From contig CANIRI010000027.1 of NCBI GenBank assembly GCA_947469815.1, forward strand, positions 1-13,182: a DNA stretch of 13,182 nucleotides, in the 5' to 3' direction. The notes below the pieces were generated by a model that saw nothing but the letters and a program-made list of their open reading frames with translations, was not told where the DNA came from and did no database searches. This DNA comes from Comamonadaceae bacterium (lineage in GTDB: Bacteria > Pseudomonadota > Gammaproteobacteria > Burkholderiales > Burkholderiaceae_C). Position numbers and translations under genes: made by a program. Of the stretch, positions 1-6,601 are shown in pieces (the first letter of the stretch is position 1; every line of letters begins with the position of its first letter).

Positions 1-417
1 CCAAAAGCCGATGAAAAACGGCGCCAGTGTCGCGGATTCGAGCAGCATCTCAGGTCTGCGCAGGCATGCCAGACGCGCAGCGAAGCCACCACGGCTGCGA
101 GCATGGTCCACGCTCACGTACAGGCGGGTCAGGAAGTCGGCGCAGAAAATCGCAGTGGTCAGCACATGCAACACAAACAGCAGTGGATCGGGGCTTTGGC
201 GTGACAAACCGCGCACGATGTCCAAGCCATATAGAACAATGCTCAACGCAGCACAGCCGCACAAGACCAGACGCAGCGCACGCGCGGAAGAGCCGGGCTG
301 TGGTTCCGAAAAAAGCAGGTTGTAGAGGCGTTGCCGCCAAGGCCAAGCGGGATGCGATTGGCCGCCTGCGCTGTTCGCAGCGGTCAGGGGGTCGATGGAC
401 TGAATGGGTTCGTGCAT
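1..417 (-). CDS. Putative voltage-gated ion channel (ion transport family), 5' part only
   Basis: This open frame has 139 codons from an ATG at 417 and continues past the left edge. The product begins MHEPIQSIDP, then has a cytoplasmic WRQRLYNLLF segment (about residues 30-39). A first hydrophobic helix covers about 50-66. A second (about 80-103) ends in AIFCADFLTRLYVS, which resembles the S2 signature of bacterial Kv/ion-transport channels (aromatic, acidic residue, then Leu-Arg-Leu). An S3-like start, MLLESATLAPFF, lies just before the edge. This order (basic N-terminus, S1, S2, basic linker, S3) is that of the voltage-sensor domain; the S4 and pore segments would lie outside the window, so ion selectivity cannot be judged. 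It starts 4 nt after the stop of the preceding gene with no clear Shine-Dalgarno sequence, so translational coupling is likely. An unrelated multi-pass membrane protein is possible. Confidence 0.6.
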   Translation of the reverse strand, partial: MHEPIQSIDPLTAANSAGGQSHPAWPWRQRLYNLLFSEPQPGSSARALRLVLCGCAALSIVLYGLDIVRGLSRQSPDPLLFVLHVLTTAIFCADFLTRLYVSVDHARSRGGFAARLACLRRPEMLLESATLAPFFIGFW

Positions 418-421
418 CGGA

Positions 422-1111
422 TTAAAAGTCAAGATCTGCCACCCGATGTATTCGACCCCAACGGTCGCACACTGATACACGCAACTTCAGAGGCGACTGG
501 ATCAGGTCCTCGGCGGCCAGGGCGGTGAACGCCAGAGGGCGCGGTTCCACAAGCGAGGGCTTGGCTTTCTCCAGTACCAGCGCGCCGGCAGTCCTGGGGT
601 CTGCGGCGTCGCAACGCACAGCGCTCGTCTGGACTTCGCCGCTATAGGGGTTGCGCAAGCCCGAAAGTGCTCCGCGGGCCTCCCGCAAGACCTGCTCGCA
701 CGCGCGCCAACTGCCATCTGACGCGGGTTTGGTTAGCGCATCGCGGCCTTGGCCGGACTCGGTGCTGAGCAGCAACTCACGCCCGCTCCCCTCTAACAGG
801 ATGGCCAGCGGGGGCTGTTCATTTTTGCTTACCGCCAGGGCGCAGGCTTGCGGGTGGAAGTCGGCTTTACCCCGTTGTAGCCCTGCCTCGCCCAGCCACT
901 GCGCCCAGACTCTGGCATTGCTCAGGGCCTGGAATTCTTTGTATGCATCGTCGTACGCCCGCCAGCCCACCAGCCCGATGGCCGCCAGCGCAACCCCAAG
1001 CAGGAGCAGAAAAACCATATCGATCGGGGACGGCTGCAAAACAGTCGCCGCACCCTCGGGCACCTCGATCGCGAAAACCAGCGATGGTGACTGGGTCTTA
1101 TTCGCCGTCAC
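422..1111 (-). CDS. Unknown single-pass membrane protein following motB
   Basis: I do not recognise this 229-aa protein. It has a polar N-terminus of about 30 residues, one hydrophobic helix (about 32-50, MVFLLLLGVALAAIGLVGW), and then a soluble domain of about 180 residues that should be periplasmic. That domain contains four cysteines (90, 138, 167, 215), enough for two disulfides. The helix followed by an amphipathic stretch is loosely pilin-like, but there is no prepilin peptidase site or Glu5. The start is a GTG at 1111 inside the last codons of motB, a 14-nt overlap, so it is almost certainly co-translated with the stator genes. No strong ribosome binding site is visible; an ATG at residue 32 is a less likely start because it falls at the edge of the helix. 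The position suggests a stator accessory role, but that is inference. Confidence 0.75.
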   Translation of the reverse strand: MTANKTQSPSLVFAIEVPEGAATVLQPSPIDMVFLLLLGVALAAIGLVGWRAYDDAYKEFQALSNARVWAQWLGEAGLQRGKADFHPQACALAVSKNEQPPLAILLEGSGRELLLSTESGQGRDALTKPASDGSWRACEQVLREARGALSGLRNPYSGEVQTSAVRCDAADPRTAGALVLEKAKPSLVEPRPLAFTALAAEDLIQSPLKLRVSVCDRWGRIHRVADLDF

Positions 1112-2099
1112 GGTATTTCACGGTGACGCTGATGCGCCGGTTGCGCGGATCCTTGGGATCGTTGTTGTTGTAAGGCATGGTGTCGGCCACACCCTCAATT
1201 TGTGCAAAGCGATCGGCTTTGATCCCCTTTTTCTCGAACATGGCGCGGGTGGCCTCGGCGCGTTCCGCCGAGAGCGACCAATTGTTGCGCGCGCCGGCCT
1301 TGGCGAAGCCCAAGCTGTCCGTATGTCCGCGCACGGCAATTTTGTTGTTCATGCCGGCCAGCGCCTTGGCGACTTCGGTGATCAACTCCTGGGCGCCACC
1401 TTGCATTTGGGAGGTTCCCAGTCCGAACATCGAGAAATCCGCCTTGTCGATGATCTCAATGCGCAGGCCTTCTTTTTCGCGCACAAACTGCACCTGGCCC
1501 TGCATTTTTTCCAGGTTCGGGTTCTGCTCCAGTTGCTCGCGTACTTCCTTCTCCAGTTGGTCGAAGTTTTCTTTGTCTGCCTGTTCGATAATTTTCTTTT
1601 TCTCGGAGTCGTTCATACCGTCACGTTCTTTGGCGCGGTCGTTCTCGCTATTTGGCGAGGGGTCGTTTTCTGTGGGGCCGCCTTCGGAGCGCGGTGTGAC
1701 CATTTGCAAGGCCGCAGTTTGCTTGGCGGTGTAGGGGAAGCCGTCGGGGTCGATGATGGAGCGCCCGCCCATGATGCCGTTGGAGCCCGCCAATTGGCCC
1801 ATGGCCACCACGCTTTGCGAGGTGGGCTTGAAGTAGTCGGCCACGCTCTTGCGCTGCGAGTCGTTGGTGGCGCCCAAAATCCACATGAGCAGAAAGAAGG
1901 CCATCATCGCGGTCATCATGTCGGCCAGCGCAATTTTCCAACCACCGCCATGCGCGCCGCCATGACCGCCTTCGATTTTCTTGACAATGATGGGCGCTAA
2001 GGGCGCGTCTTCCTCCGGCGCTTCCGCGTCCGAGGGGCCAGCTTCCTCCGCACCGGCCGGGACTGCTTCTTCTTCCGGTGCCTTCTCTTCAGTCGCCAT
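1098..2099 (-). CDS. motB: Flagellar motor stator protein MotB
   Basis: MotB is the peptidoglycan-anchored stator subunit that, with MotA, couples ion flow to flagellar rotation. The product has 333 aa (E. coli MotB 308). An acidic Glu/Ala-rich cytoplasmic tail of about 35 residues leads into a GGHGGAHGGGW motif and the single transmembrane helix with the ion-carrying aspartate in ALADMMTAMMAFF (Asp60). A plug-like segment and a Glu/Lys-rich linker (about residues 140-200) follow. The C-terminal OmpA-like peptidoglycan-binding domain (about 225-330) carries VRGHTDSLG, NWSLSAERAEA and NRRISVTV. It begins 2 nt after motA ends. Which ion it uses cannot be settled from the sequence alone. The long acidic N-terminus is the only unusual part. 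Confidence 0.97.
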   Translation of the reverse strand: MATEEKAPEEEAVPAGAEEAGPSDAEAPEEDAPLAPIIVKKIEGGHGGAHGGGWKIALADMMTAMMAFFLLMWILGATNDSQRKSVADYFKPTSQSVVAMGQLAGSNGIMGGRSIIDPDGFPYTAKQTAALQMVTPRSEGGPTENDPSPNSENDRAKERDGMNDSEKKKIIEQADKENFDQLEKEVREQLEQNPNLEKMQGQVQFVREKEGLRIEIIDKADFSMFGLGTSQMQGGAQELITEVAKALAGMNNKIAVRGHTDSLGFAKAGARNNWSLSAERAEATRAMFEKKGIKADRFAQIEGVADTMPYNNNDPKDPRNRRISVTVKYRDGE

Positions 2100-2101
2100 G
2101 T

Positions 2102-2965
2102 TTACTTGCCGCGCAATCCGTCAAATACTTCGGCAAAGCTGGGCTGGTTGTGGTGGCTGATGCAGACCCGTGCGCCTTCGAGGATCAGGGGCATGGGATG
2201 GCCATGCATGGTGCCGATGATGATTTGCTTGACCACGCCGTACATGGCGGCTTCGTCGTTGATGATTTCTTCCAGGCGCTTAGCAAAGGGTTCAAACATT
2301 CCGTAGGCCAAATACACCCCGATGAAAGTTCCCACCAGCGCCGAGCCCACCAGGCCACCCAGAATCGCCGGAGGTTGGTCAATCGCGTCCATGGTCTTCA
2401 CCACACCCATCACACAGGCCACAATTCCCAGCGCAGGCAAGGCGCCGGCGAGCGTGCCGATGGCTGTCGAGGCTTTCAGTTCGTCGTGGTGATGGGCTTT
2501 GATGGAGTTGTCCATGACCTCTTCGACTGCCATGGGGCTCAGCGTGCCTTGCGATACCACCATCAGGCGCACGGTGTCACAAATGAGGTGCAGGAGCGCA
2601 TGGTCTGCCAGGATCTTGGGATATTCGCTGAAGATAGCGCTGGACTCAGGCGCTTCGATATGGGCTTCCAGCGCCACAGCGCCTTCGCTTTTGAGCGTCT
2701 TCATGACCTTGGAGACGCAGAAGATGGTGTTGAGGTAATCGTCCTTGTGGTACTTGGACCCTTTGAAGGTACGTGCGATGCCAGCAAACGCGGCTTTGAA
2801 CGTGCCCATGCTGTTCCCGATCAGCATGCCGCCGATGCCGGCGCCCAAAATAGCTGTGCCCTCAATAGGTGCCGCGTGGATAAAGGTCCCCAGCGTTCCG
2901 CCTCCCGCCAGGTAACTACCAAACAGGGCTGCGTTCAAAACAACTAGTCCAAGAATTCCACCCAT
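2102..2965 (-). CDS. motA: Flagellar motor stator protein MotA
   Basis: MotA forms the ring of the stator that pushes on FliG. The protein has 287 aa (E. coli MotA 295) with the usual pattern: two N-terminal helices, a cytoplasmic loop of about 120 residues, then two helices. In the loop, VALEAHIEAPE places Glu100 where E. coli has Glu98, and Lys92 falls where E. coli has Arg90, a conservative change in the FliG-contacting charges. The channel prolines are present: Pro177 in ALPALGIVACVMG (E. coli Pro173) and Pro226 in MFEPFAKR (E. coli Pro222). The ATG at 2965 follows an AGGAAG ribosome binding site with 5-nt spacing. It is separated from fliS by 96 nt containing a terminator-like hairpin, so motAB probably has its own promoter, but I could not find a convincing one. 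Confidence 0.97.
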   Translation of the reverse strand: MGGILGLVVLNAALFGSYLAGGGTLGTFIHAAPIEGTAILGAGIGGMLIGNSMGTFKAAFAGIARTFKGSKYHKDDYLNTIFCVSKVMKTLKSEGAVALEAHIEAPESSAIFSEYPKILADHALLHLICDTVRLMVVSQGTLSPMAVEEVMDNSIKAHHHDELKASTAIGTLAGALPALGIVACVMGVVKTMDAIDQPPAILGGLVGSALVGTFIGVYLAYGMFEPFAKRLEEIINDEAAMYGVVKQIIIGTMHGHPMPLILEGARVCISHHNQPSFAEVFDGLRGK

Positions 2966-2970
2966 ATGTG

Positions 2971-2976
2971 CTTCCT
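2971..2976 (-). promoter_or_regulatory. Ribosome binding site of motA
   Basis: AGGAAG lies 5 nt before the motA ATG and supports that start. The 96-nt gap upstream contains no convincing sigma-28, sigma-54 or sigma-70 promoter. Confidence 0.75.
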
Positions 2977-3027
2977 AAAACGGGGCAAGCGCCTGTGCTT
3001 GACGCACCGGCGCTCTGACCTCTTCAC

Positions 3028-3050
3028 AAAGGGACGACCGAAGCCGCCCC
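3028..3050 (-). terminator. Terminator-like hairpin with UUCG loop after fliS
   Basis: Read on the minus strand, GGGGCGGC-TTCG-GTCGTCCC forms an 8-bp stem (six Watson-Crick pairs, two G-U) closed by the very stable C(UUCG)G tetraloop, followed by TTT. It begins 11 nt after the fliS stop codon. The T-tract is short, so it may be a weak terminator or an mRNA-end stabiliser, separating the fliA-fliS transcript from motAB. Confidence 0.5.
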
Positions 3051-3061
3051 GCTTTACCAGC

Positions 3062-3478
3062 TCAATGCCAGCTAAAGTCTTTTTGAACCGGCAGCAAGGC
3101 GGGCACTTCGCGCCACGCTTGGCTGATCTCGTCCATCAGACCGCGCACTTCTTCCAGTGCGGCGACATCATTGCGTGCGTTCGCATGAATCAAGCGACGG
3201 GTCACGTAGCTGTAGAGATCGTTCAGGTTGCGGGCCAGATCGCCGCCTTTTTCGAAATCCAACGAACCTTGTAATCCCACCACAATGCGCCCTGCGCGCG
3301 ATATGCAGTTTCCCTTTTCCATAATGGCACCACGCTCCATGTGCCCTTTAGCAGCCGAGATATTTTCTAACAATCCATCGAACAGCATTTGTATCAGTGC
3401 CACATTATTGGCCACCGAAGCTTGCGATGCTACGTTATCGGCACCGTACGATTCCATTGCTTTGAAGTTCATGCGCAT
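3062..3478 (-). CDS. fliS: Flagellin export chaperone FliS
   Basis: FliS binds flagellin in the cytoplasm, prevents early polymerisation and helps deliver it to the export gate. From the ATG at 3478 the product has 138 aa, close to E. coli FliS (136). Family motifs are clear: Tyr11-Gly12 near the N-terminus, VALIQMLFDGLLENI (26-40), and SLDFEKGGDLARNLNDLYSY (72-91), followed by RRLIHANARND and a final helix ending AWREVP. The reading frame is open for 35 more codons, up to an ATG overlapping the fliA stop (TAATG), but I prefer the internal start: it has GGAGA 7 nt upstream, gives the normal family length, and leaves the sigma-28 promoter at 3514-3540 outside the gene. fliS usually lies beside fliD; here it follows fliA. 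Confidence 0.9.
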   Translation of the reverse strand: MRMNFKAMESYGADNVASQASVANNVALIQMLFDGLLENISAAKGHMERGAIMEKGNCISRAGRIVVGLQGSLDFEKGGDLARNLNDLYSYVTRRLIHANARNDVAALEEVRGLMDEISQAWREVPALLPVQKDFSWH

Positions 3479-3485
3479 GATAGTT

Positions 3486-3490
3486 TCTCC
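3486..3490 (-). promoter_or_regulatory. Ribosome binding site deciding the fliS start
   Basis: GGAGA lies 7 nt before the ATG at 3478. The in-frame ATG at 3583 has nothing comparable, so this site favours the shorter, 138-aa FliS. A second ATG six bases further on (3472) could also be used. Confidence 0.7.
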
Positions 3491-3513
3491 GAGAGGGTTG
3501 GTATGCCCACTAG

Positions 3514-3540
3514 GTATCGGTGCGCCAGCTGGAAACTTGA
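3514..3540 (-). promoter_or_regulatory. Sigma-28 (FliA) promoter for fliS
   Basis: The minus strand reads TCAAGTTT, 11 nt, then ACCGATAC. The enterobacterial FliA consensus is TAAAGTTT-N11-GCCGATAA: 7 of 8 bases match in the -35 box, 6 of 8 in the -10 box, and the spacing is exact. It lies between the fliA stop and the fliS ribosome binding site, so transcription would begin near 3507, about 30 nt before the fliS ATG. FliA would thus activate the gene next to its own. Confidence 0.8.
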
Positions 3541-3582
3541 GCGTTTCGCGTAAAGCGGTAAGAAATTGTTTGTCCATGGTCA

Positions 3583-4332
3583 TTAGCTGTTCAGTTTTCG
3601 GGCCTTGGGTGGTTTCGCCTCGACTTCAATATCCAGGCTGTTACGCAGCTTTTTGACGGTAGCCGTCAGCAACTGGCTGACGCGGGATTCGGTGACGCCC
3701 ACGATTTCGCCGATTTCTTTGAGGTTGAGCTCTTCCACGTAATAAAGTTGCATTAACAGCTGATCTCGCTCTGGCAAATCGGCAATGGCCTGCGTGACAG
3801 CACGCATGAAATCTGCATGCTCGACGATGGCCTCCGGTTGGCGTGCCCGCTCGTCGGCAATACCCAGGACCTCGTCGGCAACCACTTCCATGGAAAAAGT
3901 CTCAAATCGGCTGGCGTTGCCACGCTTTTTGTGGAAGGACTCGATGTCATCACCAAGATGTTCTGCCAATTCAATTTGTGTGGGTGCCCGTCCCAGCTCG
4001 GTGGCCAGTGCGTCGGTCGCCCGGCTCTCGGACTTGTTGAACGCCACCGCGGACCGCGGTAGGTAGGACAGTTGGCGTACCTCGTCCAAAATGGCGCCGC
4101 GCACGCGGCTCAGGGCGAAGTTTTCAAAATCCACGCCCTTATCCGGGTTGAAGGCACGCGCAGCCTCCAGCAGCCCAATCATTCCGACCTGGATCAGCTC
4201 GTCGAGTTCCATGAAAGGGGGAATCCGCACCTTCAAATGCAGCGCCACCCGCTTGACCAAGCCCAGGTGCTGCATGACCAGCGCCTCGCTGTTGTCGCTG
4301 CTCTGTTCGTAAAGGCGGGTGGAATTGGCCAT
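3583..4332 (-). CDS. fliA: Flagellar sigma factor FliA (sigma-28)
   Basis: FliA directs RNA polymerase to late flagellar genes (filament, chemotaxis, motor) and is normally held by FlgM until hook completion. The product has 249 aa (E. coli 239). Region 2 is recognisable in MELDELIQVGMIGLLEAARAF and DFENFALSRVRGAILDE (about residues 40-85), followed by the family's LPRS segment. Region 3 includes LGRAPTQIELAEHLG (about 113-127). Region 4 has the helix-turn-helix LKEIGEIVGVTESRVSQLL (about 205-223). A short lysine-rich tail closes it. The ATG at 4332 is 8 nt after flhG ends, with no obvious Shine-Dalgarno sequence, so coupling to flhG is likely. No flgM is present in the window. A matching sigma-28 promoter lies directly downstream. 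Confidence 0.97.
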   Translation of the reverse strand: MANSTRLYEQSSDNSEALVMQHLGLVKRVALHLKVRIPPFMELDELIQVGMIGLLEAARAFNPDKGVDFENFALSRVRGAILDEVRQLSYLPRSAVAFNKSESRATDALATELGRAPTQIELAEHLGDDIESFHKKRGNASRFETFSMEVVADEVLGIADERARQPEAIVEHADFMRAVTQAIADLPERDQLLMQLYYVEELNLKEIGEIVGVTESRVSQLLTATVKKLRNSLDIEVEAKPPKARKLNS

Positions 4333-4340
4333 CAGGGGTC

Positions 4341-5159
4341 TTAAGCTTGGAAACGCACCAGGCGCTCCACAAAAAACTGCATGCCACCGGACACCGTGCC
4401 GGTGGGTGGCATCTGGGCAATCGACTTGGCGAGCCGCTTGAAGTCGCGCGCGCTGTTGCTGCCCGGCGCAAACTCCATCACCGGTTCGTACTTGCGGTGC
4501 GCGGCAAGAATCTGGTCGTCGTACTCAATGGCACCCAGGTAGTGCGTGGTGTAGTTGAGAAACTGTGCGCAGACTTGATTAATCCGGCGGAACAGGTTCT
4601 GCCCTTCGGCTTGACTGGCCACCGCGTTAGGGATGATGTAGATCTCGTTGAGGTCGTAATCCTGGATCAATACTTTGATGGTGCCATAGGCATCGGCGAT
4701 CGAAGAGGGGTCATCACGCACGACGATGTAGCGCCGTTGGCACGCCGCCATGAAAGCCAGCACCGATGGCGAAATACCGGCTGCCATGTCCACAATCAGG
4801 TAGTCAATCTCATCTTCCAGCGCACTGAAGGCCTGCACGATGCGCGAGGCTTGCACCTGGCTGAGCGCGGCCATTTCTTTCACGCCAGAAGCGCCTGGTA
4901 TCAGGCGCACGCCGTGGCGCGAGGTCACGGTGATCTCTTGCAGGGTCTTTTGCCCGCTCATGAAATGGGTCAGGTTGTAAGGACAGGCGCAGCCCAGGGC
5001 GATCTGCGAGTTCGCCAAGCCCAGATCCGCATCAAACAGCATCACCCGGTGCCCTGCCTTTTGCAGCGCAATAGCCAGATTCACCGCGACCGTGGTTTTC
5101 CCCACGCCGCCCTTTCCGCTGGCAATACCAATAACTTCTGTCCGAGAGGGTTTTTTCAT
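4341..5159 (-). CDS. flhG: MinD-like ATPase FlhG (FleN/YlxH), flagellar number regulator
   Basis: FlhG is a ParA/MinD-type ATPase that limits flagellar number, with FlhF and the C-ring as partners; in Pseudomonas it also restrains FleQ. The protein has 272 aa. The deviant Walker A is GKGGVGKT (15-22, signature Lys16), switch I is DADLGLAN (43-50), and switch II is VDMAAGIS (123-130, usually DTAAG). The C-terminus GGMQFFVERLVRF looks like the amphipathic membrane-targeting helix of MinD proteins. Only nine residues precede the first beta strand, so the DQAxxLR element that activates FlhF in several species is absent. An in-frame TGA at 5172-5174 rules out a longer N-terminus. The gene follows flhF by 54 nt. 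No strong ribosome binding site is seen. Confidence 0.93.
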   Translation of the reverse strand: MKKPSRTEVIGIASGKGGVGKTTVAVNLAIALQKAGHRVMLFDADLGLANSQIALGCACPYNLTHFMSGQKTLQEITVTSRHGVRLIPGASGVKEMAALSQVQASRIVQAFSALEDEIDYLIVDMAAGISPSVLAFMAACQRRYIVVRDDPSSIADAYGTIKVLIQDYDLNEIYIIPNAVASQAEGQNLFRRINQVCAQFLNYTTHYLGAIEYDDQILAAHRKYEPVMEFAPGSNSARDFKRLAKSIAQMPPTGTVSGGMQFFVERLVRFQA

Positions 5160-5213
5160 GTCTTTTTCACGTCAATCGCAGCCATACCGCACCGGTCGCT
5201 GCGCCCTATTGTG

Positions 5214-6584
5214 TCAGTTATACGCTCCCCGCATGCCACGCGGCGCCACTGCGGCGTACAGGCGCGCTGAGGGCGATGGTGCCGGGGGCAGAGGCGTCAC
5301 GGAGGGCTGTTGCGCCAGGGCTTTGATCGGTTCGACCGAGGCGGCGCTGGCGGTGCGTGCCAGCTGGGCCACGGCCATCTCCACCAGCGAGCGGATTTCC
5401 AGTTCGCGGCGCAGATCGCCGAGCTGGTTGCCATCGCCGGCGGCGTTGAGCGGTAAACGGTTGTCGCATAGGAATTCGACCAGGGGCCAGGGCTGGACCG
5501 ACTCGTCCAGCTTGGTGACCATCAGGCTGTCCCAGCGGGCAGACGTGGCACGCATGGCGCGGTTCAGCGTGGCGCTGGAGGCGTCCGCAGACATCACCAT
5601 ATGGGCCTGGGCTTGCGGGAAGGCGTTCTTGACCTCGGCCACGCGCTCCAGCGTCTGCGACCCGGGGGTGTCGATCAGGATCAGATGGCGGCCCTTGAGC
5701 CGCTCAAACAGGGCCGGCAGCTCGGCCGCGTCCTGCACGGAAAAAGCGTCCACACCAATGTGTTCCGCAAGTAACTGCACCTGGCTCCAGGCGCCGACCC
5801 GCAGGTCTTTGTAGCTGACGATGGCAATGTGGTCGGCCCCATCGCGTTTGGCCGCCAGGCGCGCCAGCTTGGCCACCATCAGGGACTTGCCGCTGCCCGA
5901 TGGACCTGCCAAAACATGGACACCGTGGCGGGGCACCGCAGCGGGTTCCCGCTGCAAAGCCTGTTCCAGCTGGTTGCGCACGGACGCCAGCGCCTCGCGC
6001 TCGTCACGCATATCTTTGACCGTATCGAGCAGCAGGGCGCGCAGCGAAGCGGGCATGCCGGCTTCGGTGAAGGAATCCATCAGGGCCTGGACTTCAGGTG
6101 CCAGGTTCAGGCCGCTTTGCCAGCCGGAGGTTTTTTGGCTCAGGTTGAATTCGCGGCGCAAGGTGGCTAGCTCGTCACGGATCAGATCCATGATTTCCCG
6201 ACCGTGCAGCATGTCGCGCTCTTGCACTTCGCTGGCGCTTTTGCTCACTTGCATGTCAAAGCTTTGCGCTGCGGCCAGTACGCTGGCGCGCTGGGTTGAC
6301 GGCTCTTTGGGCGCCGCAGCTTGCGGGCGGCTGAGCTCGGACATCACTTCAGAGAAATCGCGACTCTTTGCCGGTTGGGCTGCTTCATGGATACCTGCCG
6401 ATACCGCAGCAACCACCGGGTTGGTGGTCTGGTCCGAGGACTCGTCAATGTCGACGGCAACCACCAGTTCGGTTTGACCGCCTACCGTGTGGTTGGAGAT
6501 CACCAGCACGTTGCGGCCATACAGCGCGATAGCGCGCTCGTTGGCCGTCTTGGTGTCGCGGGCGAGAATGCGTTTGAGTTCCAT
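5214..6584 (-). CDS. flhF: Flagellar SRP-type GTPase FlhF, divergent
   Basis: FlhF recruits the first flagellar components to the cell pole. The product has 456 aa with the expected three parts: an N-terminal basic/B domain starting MELKRILARDT (the family's usual opening), a helical N domain (about 160-215) and a G domain (about 220-410). The nucleotide motifs are drifted. G1 is GPSGSGKS (227-234, usually GPTGVGKT). The Mg-binding DTYRIGA motif reads KDLRVGA (259-265), with Lys at the usual Asp. G3 is DTPGS (usually DTAGR-like). G4 TKLDE (357-361) is intact. The last 45 residues are Ala/Pro-rich. It lies 17 nt after flhA and 54 nt before flhG. The fold assignment is secure; whether it hydrolyses GTP normally is doubtful. 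Confidence 0.9.
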   Translation of the reverse strand: MELKRILARDTKTANERAIALYGRNVLVISNHTVGGQTELVVAVDIDESSDQTTNPVVAAVSAGIHEAAQPAKSRDFSEVMSELSRPQAAAPKEPSTQRASVLAAAQSFDMQVSKSASEVQERDMLHGREIMDLIRDELATLRREFNLSQKTSGWQSGLNLAPEVQALMDSFTEAGMPASLRALLLDTVKDMRDEREALASVRNQLEQALQREPAAVPRHGVHVLAGPSGSGKSLMVAKLARLAAKRDGADHIAIVSYKDLRVGAWSQVQLLAEHIGVDAFSVQDAAELPALFERLKGRHLILIDTPGSQTLERVAEVKNAFPQAQAHMVMSADASSATLNRAMRATSARWDSLMVTKLDESVQPWPLVEFLCDNRLPLNAAGDGNQLGDLRRELEIRSLVEMAVAQLARTASAASVEPIKALAQQPSVTPLPPAPSPSARLYAAVAPRGMRGAYN

Positions 6585-6601
6585 GGGCTAGTCTCTCTTG
6601 C

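Noticed and set aside
50..346. Minus-strand open frame of 98 codons at the left edge
   Set aside because: It overlaps the channel-like frame in another phase and reads as Cys/Arg-rich low-complexity. The overlapping frame has proper membrane helices and is coupled to the preceding gene.
1941..1973. His/Gly-rich motif GGHGGAHGGGW in MotB as a novelty
   Set aside because: Similar GHGG-type motifs just before the membrane helix are common in MotB of many proteobacteria.
651..2000. Long plus-strand open frame (449 codons) opposite motB and the unknown gene
   Set aside because: It is the antisense shadow of motB, whose domains and key residues are clear. The translation has no recognisable family features.
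2981..3027. Sigma-28 promoter for motA (TCAAGCAC followed by CCCGTTTT)
   Set aside because: Only about half the positions match and the spacing is 10 rather than 11.
3479..3583. 35-residue N-terminal extension of FliS from the ATG overlapping the fliA stop
   Set aside because: There is no ribosome binding site, it exceeds the family length, and a sigma-28 promoter occupies the stretch. Coupled translation from fliA cannot be fully excluded.
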